Below, piece by piece: positions 1 through 10,500 of a stretch of 64,000 nt of DNA. Source of the DNA: Paenibacillus sp. MMS18-CY102. GTDB lineage: Bacteria > Bacillota > Bacilli > Paenibacillales > Paenibacillaceae. Positions within the stretch are counted from its first letter, which is position 1. Each line of letters opens with the position of its first letter. The DNA lies in the NCBI RefSeq assembly GCF_009789195.1, contig NZ_WSTC01000010.1, positions 62,001 through 126,000 on the forward strand, read 5' to 3'. Both the position numbers and the translations under genes were made by a program. The notes under the pieces are model-generated. The model was not told the DNA's origin. It saw only the letters and a list, made by a program, of their open reading frames with translations, and did not search any database.

Positions 1-1496
1 GCTAAAGGATCATCCTGCTTGCCGCTTACCACCACTACCCGTTGCGCCTTAACATTCGGCCGTCCGCCCGCACGAAGCGCCTGCTCAATCCAGCCGGGCC
101 CGGCGATGACTAGCTCATCGTTTTGGGGAGCAGCAGCTCCCTGTCCCGCGGCGAAGCCGCTTGGCTGCAGCTCCTCTTTGCTGCTTGCAGCGGGCGCAGG
201 GGCAGGCGCCACATGGTGCACGCGTTTAAGCGGCTGCTCTCGAAGCGTGCCGCCGCCGAATGCGCTGCCGCATTGCTCAGCTAAGTAATCCCCTAGGCTG
301 CGAATCGTTGAATATTCGAACAGCAGCGTCGGGTAAAACTGCTGCCCCGCCTTTTTTTCCAACTGTTTCACGAGCACGAGCAATTGGGAAGATTCGAGCC
401 CAATATCGTAAAATCCGGCCGAAATGTCGATGTCATCCGCAGGCAAATGAAGCATTCGACCGATCTCTTGTTGCAAATAAGCGTAAATATTCGCCTCAAC
501 GCCCGCGCCTAAATCGGCATCGGTGCCGGGCAAAACTTCCTCGCGAGCCTCGCGGACGGGCTGCTGCATCCCGCCAGCCGCGGCGTATTCAACCTTCGAT
601 TCATTCACGATAAGATTCTGAATGAGCTTAGGCTCCCTGATCCGTTTCGCAATCATATCGATCAGATCCGCTACTTTCTCGCCTTGCTCATTAAAGATGT
701 GTATCGCCGTCGACACGATATCCGGCAATTGTCCCGTACGTTCTGCCGCATCGGTATCCCGCTTGGAATATGCGTATACCGTTCTAGGCAATGGCTTGTA
801 AATGCAACATCGCTTTAGCATAAAAGGGATATACGGCACTTGGCCGTCCTGCGGGCTATCTGTTGCACCGGTTAGCCGGAATGAGGAGCCCGCAAAGGTC
901 GAACCGTCCAGCAATGCCGGATGTGCAAAAAACTTATCCCTATACTTCTCAGCCAGCTCGCTCAGGCTTAACCGCATCAGCTCTTCCCCAGCCCGCTGAT
1001 AGACGGCTCCCTCCGTCTTCATAAACGGAAAATGTGCAATGTCAGCGCTGCGGGCAATCCCGTACACGTCGTCCATATCGAACCGGATTGTGTTCCGATC
1101 CGCAACAAACGCCTCGATATCGAGGCGTTCGTGAACTTCTTCCGTTTTTTCCGCATGCTGAACCATACATTCCATATTGACGTCCAGCTGGCCATCCTTA
1201 TGGCCATCCTTATACAATTTGCAGCTTGATACGGTTACTTTCCAGCCGGAGCGTTCGGGCTCGAATTGAACGTTCAACTCCTGGTCAAACTGCTCCGACG
1301 TGACGATTGGCTTTAGAAATAAAACATGATGCAATTCAACGGCAACCGTTCCGATATGAAGGGAAGCAAGCCGGTAAATCAGGTCAAGCAGCGCCACGCC
1401 TGGAAGCGTTCGGACGCCGTGCACGCGATGGTCGCGTACGATGAAATTATCGTGATGAATCGTTTGCGTATACATTTCCTGCCGGGAACTAGCCAA
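1..1496 (-). CDS. trans-AT polyketide synthase, N-terminal part (DH-ACP-..., cut by window edge)
   Basis: The N-terminal 498 residues of a modular PKS, continuing past position 1. It opens directly with a dehydratase double hotdog: HRVHGVRTLPG near residue 20 fits HxxxGxxxxPG, and the second-hotdog aspartate is in HPALLDG near residue 193. An ACP follows, with its phosphopantetheine serine in GLESS near residue 363. An Ala/Pro linker then leads into an unclassified domain start at the cut, perhaps the structural half of a KR. The preceding gene ends in a KS with no processing domains, so these two proteins share one module split between KS and DH, a common trans-AT arrangement. I chose TTG at 1496 because AGGAGG lies 9 nt upstream. 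The TTG at 1505 touches the AGGAGG and the first ATG (1475) is 30 nt from it. The DH would remove water from a beta-hydroxyacyl-ACP. Confidence 0.9.
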   Translation of the reverse strand, partial: MASSRQEMYTQTIHHDNFIVRDHRVHGVRTLPGVALLDLIYRLASLHIGTVAVELHHVLFLKPIVTSEQFDQELNVQFEPERSGWKVTVSSCKLYKDGHKDGQLDVNMECMVQHAEKTEEVHERLDIEAFVADRNTIRFDMDDVYGIARSADIAHFPFMKTEGAVYQRAGEELMRLSLSELAEKYRDKFFAHPALLDGSTFAGSSFRLTGATDSPQDGQVPYIPFMLKRCCIYKPLPRTVYAYSKRDTDAAERTGQLPDIVSTAIHIFNEQGEKVADLIDMIAKRIREPKLIQNLIVNESKVEYAAAGGMQQPVREAREEVLPGTDADLGAGVEANIYAYLQQEIGRMLHLPADDIDISAGFYDIGLESSQLLVLVKQLEKKAGQQFYPTLLFEYSTIRSLGDYLAEQCGSAFGGGTLREQPLKRVHHVAPAPAPAASSKEELQPSGFAAGQGAAAPQNDELVIAGPGWIEQALRAGGRPNVKAQRVVVVSGKQDDPL

Positions 1497-1505
1497 TTTC
1501 GCCAA

Positions 1506-1511
1506 CCTCCT
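1506..1511 (-). promoter_or_regulatory. Ribosome binding site deciding a TTG start
   Basis: A perfect AGGAGG directly follows the stop codon of the upstream synthase (TAG, 1514-1512). Its 9-nt spacing to TTG at 1496 favours that start. The intergenic region is only 15 nt, so the two halves of the split module are probably translationally coupled. Confidence 0.7.
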
Positions 1512-4500
1512 CTATTTCCACTGCACCTTGACCGAATCAAAATAGCTCATAAATGCAGCATCGGCCGTTTCCTCTCCCTGCCAGGCCGCCTCGTTTGCCG
1601 TTTCTTTCTGCGGCTCCGGCCAATAGCGCTGCTTGTTGTATGCAGGCATCGGCAATTTCGATTGCAGCGTTGCCTTCAGCGCTTCGGGCACGCCTTCGTT
1701 GCTTAACAGAATGTGCGCGTTGTTGCCGCCAAGCCCAAAGGAGCTAATGCCTGCCCGGAGTATGCCTTGCTTCGGTTTCCAGTCCATCAATTGCTTGACT
1801 GGGAACAGCGGTGACTCTTCGAATTTAAAGCGCGGATTCGGCACATCGCAATTAAGCGTCGGCGGCAATTGTTCATGAATGATGGCAAGCAGCACTTTAA
1901 TGACGCTGGCAGCGCCAGCCGCGCTTAACAGATGGCCGATATTCGTTTTGACACTGCCAACGCCGCATATCTGCTTATCTGAGACGTAACGGCTAAATAT
2001 GCGTGTCAGCCCTTTGAGCTCCAATGGATCGCCGATTAATGTTCCCGTTCCGTGCGTCTCCACATAGCCGATCGTTTCCGGTCCGACGCCTGCGCTGGTA
2101 ATCGCTTGCTCAATCAGCTCTTGCTGCGCGTCCGGGTTCGGAGTCGTAACGCCCATCGTGTTGCCATCATTATTAACAGCTGAGCCGTCAATGACGCCAT
2201 AAATTTTATCCCCGGAAGCAATCGCATCCTCCAGCCGTTTGAGCAGCAGCACGCCGCAGCCTTCCCCAACCCCTATGCCGTCCGCATCCGCAGCGAACGT
2301 TTTGCATCGGCCAGATGGGGACATGACTTTGGCGGCATCGAGCGCTTCATAAACCGACTCGTCCAAAATATCGACTCCGCCAGCAAGCGCCGCTTCACAT
2401 TCACCCGACAAAATGCTTCGCGCAGCGAGGTGAATCGCCGTCAGTGTGCTTGAACAAGCCGTATCGACGACCATGTTCGGGCCTTTAAAATTATAGATAT
2501 GGGACAAATGCGCCCCGATAAAGTTTTGCGCCGTGCCGATAATCGTGTCGCTTTTGCTTCCTCTCAATTTCCGGGCGAATGCCCCAGTGCGGGCGCCGAC
2601 GAACACCCCTACCTGTTTTCCCCACAAATCGGATTTGGAATAGCCCGCATCTGCCAGCGCTTCCGCGCTAACTTCGAGCCATTGCCGTTGAAGCGGGTCC
2701 ATCTGAACCGCAAGCGACTCCGTTACTTTGAAGTAACCGGCATCAAAATTTTCAATGCCTTCTAGGAACGCACCATTCTCGCCGCGGCCCTTCCAGCGTT
2801 CGACCGGAATCTCCCGAATGCTATCTTTGCTATTCGCCAAGTTTGACCAGAAGGAAGCTGCATCCGGCGCATCTGGGAAGTGGCAGGACAAGCCTACGAT
2901 TGCGATGCGTGCGGAAGCCTGATTCCGTTCTGCCTTAGAGACCGAGAACGGTGCGAGGCCCGCAGCCGTTTGAAGCGGCACCTGCATCGATCCCAGCAGT
3001 TCTTCATCAGCCGGCCATTCCTTTACTGGCTGTTGCACAGCAGCCTCAAGGAATTCAACAGGCTCATGCGCTTCCACAGGCTCGCCTTTCATCACGATAG
3101 CATTCATTGCTTTCGGGTAAGCCTCTATCAAATAATGCGCGAATGCCCGAATGGTCGAATGCTCAAGCATAGCGCCCGGATCAACGGCTTCTCCTACCGC
3201 CTTGTCCAATCGGGTAACAACCTGTGCTAACAGAATTGAATCCATGCCGTAATCTTGGAATGGCTTATCCCATTGCAGCCGCGCCGCATCCAGCTTGAGC
3301 TGTTCGGCTAATAGCTCAGTTAGCCATTGCCCGACACGCTCCACTGGTGTACCTGTCCCTGCCCGTTGACGGCTAGCCGTTGTTTTCTGGCTCGCACTGA
3401 GGATGCCCGGCATGCCAGCCGCGCCTGCCGCAACTGCTGCGCTGCCCAATCGTTCATGCACGGCTTGCTGCGAACGGCCGGCTTGCAGCAATCGCTTCGG
3501 CTCCCAGCTTGCTTGTTGAATGCGGGCAGGCATAACAACGGCAGGACGCTCACCGTCTATTATGCGGCCAAGCAACGCCAAGCCTTCGTTATCCGTTAAG
3601 CCTAGCAGGCCCGTCTGGGCATAAGCTCCGCCCGAAATTTCGCCCAGGCCGCTTTCCTTCCAATTCGGCCACTGGATGCTGATGATCGGCAACCGATCCT
3701 GCATCGCTTCCGCGACGTAATCCATATAACTATTTGCCATTGCATAATCGCTCTGCCCTACAGCAAGAGAAGGAATAATGGCCGAAACCGAGGAGTAAAG
3801 CACAGCGAACCGCAGCTCATGCTCATGCTCATGTTCAGTGAGTTCACCGAGCAGCACCTGCAGCCCTGCCACCTTCGGCTCCATCACTTTTCTAATCGAT
3901 TGCTCCGGCTTGCGGATAAACGCTGGGTTTTCCTTATCGGTCAGCCCCGCACAATGAATGAGCCCTCCAATAGGGCCAAGCGATTGCCTGATCTGCTGAA
4001 GCTTGCGCCTCACTTCTTCCCGGTTATCCAGCGGCAGCGATAACACCTGCACCTCTGCCCCAAGACCCTCTAACGCGCGTATGGCGCGGATTTTGGCTGC
4101 AATAGGGGAATCGGGCTGCTGTGCTTCATGCCACGCCCAGTCCGAACGGTCCGGCAGCTGCTCACGGCCGGTCAGCACTACTTTCTTAACTCCCCGGTGT
4201 TCGGCAAAAAAGCGTGCAGCCGCATAGCCGAGCCCACGCGTGCCGCCCGTTACGAGCAAAACATGGCTAGGCGGAAACGCGGCGCTTGCATTCACTTGAA
4301 TAGGGTCCATCAGGCCAGCAGGCTCAGCATCGAGATAAGTGCGATACCGAACCCCTGCCCTGTAGCATGCTTCCGCATCGTCGCTATCAGATGCAAACTC
4401 TTGGGCAATTTGTGCGGCGAGCGCCCGCCCTTGCAAAGCGCAATCTGCATCGAGATGGCTGGCCGTTACATGCTTATACTCACGCCCAAGCATTCGGTAT

Positions 4501-7500
4501 AGACCCGCCCGCGCTGCGCCTGACAAGCGAATTTCGCCTTGATTTTCAAACCGTTCCAGCCCATGGGTGACACCAAGAAGCTTCATGCCCCGCTTATGGC
4601 CGTTGTCGATTAATTGCTGAACCCAAGCGAGCCCGGCAATATCATCTGGTTCACCCGGATCGCAGCCGACCAGATCGATGCAGCCTCCGTATTGCTGCCA
4701 GTCCATGCCGCCAAGCACGGATGAAGCATCGAAACCAGATGCTACGACGATATGCGCCGTTTGCAGCATGCTGGCCAACTGCTCAGCTAGCGCAAGCGTC
4801 CTGTCCGTCGACAAAATCGCAACAACGCCATCTACGGCATCGCTCTTGCGAGAAACGCCACACGGCTCCCAACGTTTATGGGCCATGACGAAGGCTTCCT
4901 CGCCGTCACGATTTCCCGAACCCCGGGATACCGGAGCGCTAGCCATGCCGGTTTCCGATAAAATAGGGTAATTGCTTAACGTTGGCGCCCAGCAGCGTTC
5001 TTGAGCAAACGGATAGCCCGGCAAACTAATTCTGCGAGGCACAGCGCCACCGCTGTACAATTTGCTCCAATCAACCTGCAATCCCCTTGTCCACAGCTCC
5101 ATCACTTTGGCAAACTTCCGCTTGGTTATCCAAGCTTCAATCGTCACCCGCATATCCTCATCGTCAGCCAGCAATCCGTTATTCTGATCAAGCTGCCCCC
5201 GATAAACATCGGCTACATACGGTTCGCCAGCTTCGATGGAAGCCAGCTTAGCCTCCAGCTCGGCCATCGTCGTAACTAATAACGCCAAACGGGACTCCAT
5301 CGGCTCGCGCCCGATTTGCAGCGTATACGCTACATCATGCAGCTGCGAAGGCGATATAGCCCCGCGGCGAATCGTTGCCAGCAGCCGGCTTGCCCGCTCC
5401 TGCAGCCGCTCGTCGTTTTTCGCCGACAGCAGAACGACGGCTGGACCCGTTGGCGACTGGGCAACTGCTTGCTGATCAGCAGCATATTCCTCCACCACGA
5501 GATGCGCGTTAGAGCCTCCTGCTCCAAAAGCCGAGATGCCCGCCCGGCGGGGAACTTCCCTGCTAACGCCATTGCGCTCGACGATCGGCCGCTCCCAGCT
5601 CGTCCCCTCACGCTGGACAACGAATGGGGTTGCGCCAAAATCGATATTCGGATTAAGCTTCTCCGCATGGAGCGACGGTACAAGCTCCCCATGCTTCAAT
5701 TGCAGAAGCACTTTGATAAGGCCCGCAATGCCTGCCGCGCTTTCGCAATGCCCGATATTCGATTTGACCGATCCGATGGAACAAAATCCTGTTTCATCCG
5801 TCCACTGGCGGAACGCCTTCGATAGCCCTGCAATTTCGATCGGATCGCCAAGTGAAGTGCCCGTCCCATGCGCTTCCAAGTAACTGATCGTGCGCGGGTC
5901 GATGCCCGAATGGCGCAAAGCCCGTTCGATGACGGCCGATTGCGCGCCCGGATTCGGCACGGTGTAGCCGTTCGTTTTGCCGCCATGATTAATCGACGAC
6001 CCTTTGATCACGCCATAGATGAGATCGCCATCCGCTTGGGCTTTGTGAAGCGGCTTGAGCAGCACCGCCCCCACACCTTCACCGGGAACATAGCCATCGC
6101 CGCCTTCACCGAAGCTGACGCAGCGGCCAATGCTTGAGGCGAATTTGCCCTGGCCAAGCTGCAAATATTTGTTCGGATGAATAGAAACGTTCACGCCGCC
6201 CGCAATGGCAACATCGCACTCTTGCAAACGCAGGCTTTGGCTAGCCAAATGAATGGCTGTCAACGAAGACGAGCACATCGTATCGACCGCCATGCTTGGC
6301 CCATTGAAATTAAAATAATAAGAAACACGGTTAGCCACAGAAGACGGATTCCCGCTCAGCGCCATCGGCCGCCCGCACATCGTTTCCTGCGCTCCGTAGA
6401 GCTGATATTCCTCATACATGACACCCACGTAAACGCCGACGGACGTTTCCGTGCCGCCTGTTCCCCGGCCTTTGCCGGCAAGCGTCTCGCGTGTATAGCC
6501 CGCATCCTCTAACGTTTCGTGGACACACTGCAAAAACAATCGTTCCTGCGGGTCCATCGCTTCGGCTTCACGCGGCGAAATATGGAAGAACAATGGATCG
6601 AAGCGGTCCACGCCATCGATAAAGCCGCCCCACTTGGTATAAGTTTTATGCGGTTTACCTTTAACGGGGTCAAAATATTGGCTATGGTCCCACCGGTCCG
6701 CCGGAATTTCGGTAATGCAATCTTTCCCCGCCTTCAAATTGTCCCAGAACTGCTGCGTATCTGCTGCGCCAGGGAATCGGCAAGCAATGCCAATGATCGC
6801 GATATCCTGGTCGGAATGGCCTGCTGCGGATGCCGCAGATGAAGCTGGCCCAGCCGATGGCGTATAGCGCCCGCGGCGCGAGCCGCCCGCTAATGCCCGC
6901 CGTTTGCTGCGGGAATAATCGAAGCCATTCGCCGAAGCGGCGCGATCGGCAGCATTAGCAGTGGAGTTAGCTGCTTCGGTTGAAGCAACGCCCAATTGTG
7001 CATCACTTCCCGCCTGCATCCGCACCGGTTCATTCAGCAGCTCCATTAACCGCCCCCGATGCTCCGACGCGAAATATTCAGCCAAGGTTCTAACCGTTCG
7101 GTACTCGAAGAACAACGTCTTTGGCAACGTGCCGAACGACTGCTCCAAGTAGTTTGTCAGCTTAATAATCGTAATCGACTCAATCCCGTATGCCTCAAGC
7201 TCCGTGTCCAGATTCAGCCGATCAAGCGGCAGCTTGAGCACGGTCGCTAACTGTCCAGCTATATAGGCCGCTACACGGTCAAGGAATGAGGGCTCCAAAT
7301 CGAGCGCCATGCTTGGTTGAGGCGCTGCGGCAAGCGGAGCATCCACCCGCGGCTCCTTCGCCGGTGGGCTTGCTGGACCAACGAATGTTTGCCGCAGCCG
7401 TTCCGTATCCCCATACATGGCCATTGAATGGGTTGCATCTGAGGCCATGATTCGGTAAAAGGCGTCCATCCCCATTGCAGATGGCATTGCCGCCATTCCC

Positions 7501-10500
7501 GTGTGCGTGCGCATCAGCTTCGCGGTTTCCTCGTCAAGCTGCATCGCTCCTTCTTGCCAGAGCGGCCAGTTGATCGATAACGTTCTGCCGTGCCGCAGCC
7601 CTTTCTTCACCATTCCTGCCCGGTATCGGGCGTAATTGTCCATAAATGCATTGGCAGCCGCATAGTCCGCCTGCCCTACGTTGCCGAGTGCCGCGCCAGA
7701 AGAGAAGCAAATGAAAAAGTCCAATTCAAGCAATGCGCTCGCTTCGTCCAAAGCGACTGTGCCCGATACTTTGGGGGCGAATACTTCCCGCATTTCCTCT
7801 GCCGTCTTGCGCAAAACATAATTATCGCGAAGCGCCCCTGCGCTATGAATAATGCCGCATACCGGGCCATATTCGCGGTCGATATCCGCCAGCAGCCGCT
7901 CCACTTCGCTTCGTACGCCAACATCTGCCTGCTTATACACGATAGTTATGCCAGCAGCTTCAAGCTCCTGTATCCATGCTTGATCAAGTTTTCCTTTAAG
8001 GGACCGACCGGCCAAAACAATCGTTGCCCGAGCAGCATGCTTTGCAATCTCCTTAGCAAAGAGCATCCCCAGCGCCCCTGCCCCGCCGGTGATGAGATAA
8101 ATGCCTTCGTCTTTCCATGGAACTGCTTGTTCCGAACCGTCCATAGCTGCTTCCCATCCTGCAACGGCAAGCCCTTCCCCATCCAAGCGGACGCAGCTTG
8201 CTTCTGGCATATGGACGAGCTGTTCCAGCGCTTGGACAATTTTCGGCTCACTCGGGCATGTGCCATTCGTCGCCTGTACGATTAGCAGTTGCGCAGCGAT
8301 GCTCGGCTCCTCCAGCCTGATCGTGCCTACTAACCCATTCAGCCCGGCTAACGCCTCCGACTCGCCATCCGCGAATATGACCGTTTGAATAGCAGCCTTA
8401 CGGCGCTTCTTCTCCTTCAAAATATGCTGAAGCTCCGCGAGAAGCCGCTCAGCATACGAGCCAAACCGCCCCGCCACATCGGATGCATGCGATTGCAGGC
8501 TTATGCAGCGCGCACCCGGCAACGCTGCCGCCACATGTGATACAACGCGTTCCTGCGGATCAACAAGCACAATAATACGCTCGCCAATGTCATGCGAATC
8601 AGCCAATTCCACGAGCGGCTCAGGCTTCCGATCCCACTTAGGCTGCAACAGCAGCAAGCCCAGCTGGCCAGCCAATCCGCTGCCTGTCTCACGCGCCATA
8701 ATGCCCCGAAGCCGGACGCATACGCGCCCTTCCCGGTCACAGAGATCGATATCGTAACGGCTCAGCAACTGCTTGCCATTCGCTTCAATACGGCTTACAA
8801 CTGCCCACATGCGGCTATCGCATGGCGCGTAAATGCCGACGGTATCCACTGCGAATGGAACCGCTGCCTTCTGCTCCCCTTCGGCGCCGATCACCAAGCC
8901 AAGTGCCGCTTGCAGCGCGGAATCCAGCATGCCAGGATGGATAACGAATGCTTCGTTGCCCGCTGCTTGGACATGCGGAAGCTCCAGCTCAGCTAACGCG
9001 CAGCCATCCCCGGTCCATAACATGCGGATCGCCTGATGCGCTGGGCCATATACGATGCCCATCGATGCATACGCGGCGTAAACCTCTTCGCCTGTAATAG
9101 CTCTAGTGGAGCAGCGCGCTTGCCATTCCGGCAATTGGATGGCAGGCGCAATGCCTGCTTCGAACGACGCTTCGCCCCGGCAGTAAACCATTTCTTCTGC
9201 CGAGTGATCGAGCTCGCGTAACGCCGCAGCTTCTTCATTGGCATGGCTGCCATATATGTCAAAGGCCAACGTTCCTTCATCTTCAGCCGTGATTGCAATA
9301 TGGACTGTAGTAGTTGGGCTGTTCGCCACAATCGGACGGTCCCACATCACATTACGCAATACGGGGTGCAGCGTACGGCCAGCCATTTCATCCCCGCCAG
9401 CCGCCTCATCCGCACCATGCAAAGGGTTGCCGATGGACAGCTCAAGCGCGGTGCGCGCCAGTTCTAGGCACGCCGCTCCTGACATCATCGGGCTTCCGTT
9501 AACGGCATGATCCGCAATAAAAAATTCCGTCCCACTAAATTCAGACGTAAACCGCTGCTCGGTTAAATCAGAAGTGTTGCGGTGAACAAGCGGATGCAGC
9601 ATTGCCGGCGCAGGCTTGTTCTGGCTGCCCGGCTCATATGCCGCGTCTTTACGCTCCAGCCAGTACCTCTCCCGTGCAAACGGGTACGCCGGCAAGCTGA
9701 TTCGATTCGGCGTTCCATTTTCATATAGGCTGTTCCAATCGAACGTTAGCCCCTTCACCCACAAATCCAGCAGCTTGGCGTATTTTTTTCGTTGTAGCCA
9801 CTTCGCAACAGCTTCTTGAAGCTCCTCGTCAGCGCTAAGCAACGATACGGTATCCGCGCTTTTTTTGGCCTGTCCCGAGTACACGCCCTCAATGCTTTTC
9901 TCGCCATCCGCGAACTGCTGCAGCTTGCGATAAAGATCCTGGACCGATGTCGCAATAACCGCAAGCCGTTCTTCCATCGCCTCACGGCCCACCTGCAGCG
10001 TGTATGCAGCATTGGCCAACTGCCCGTCAACCAATTGCCCTGACTGAATAAATGCCATTAACCGCTGCACGCGCGCCATTAATTGCTCTTGGCGTTTGGC
10101 GGACAGCACAATAATAGCCGGATTCCCAGCATCGATGGCATAAGCGGACTGATCGTTCCCGCTAGCCACGAACTCTTCGACAACCACATGCGCGTTCGCG
10201 CCGCCCGCGCCGAACGACGAAATGCCCGCAATGCGCGGGCGAGCTTTTGCCGGACTGCCGTCCAGGCTTACTTGAGGGCGATTCCATTCCGCAAGTTCCC
10301 GTTGCAGGTAAAATGGCGTTTGGCCGAATTCGATCTCCGGGTTCGTCTCGTCCGCATGCAAAGACGGCGCAAGTAGGCCATGCTTCATTTGCAGCAGCAC
10401 TTTCGTGATGCCAGCAATGCCAGCCGCGCTCTCGCAATGCCCGATATTCGACTTCACCGATCCAATGGCACAAAATCCGGTATCACCGGTTTGCCTGCGG

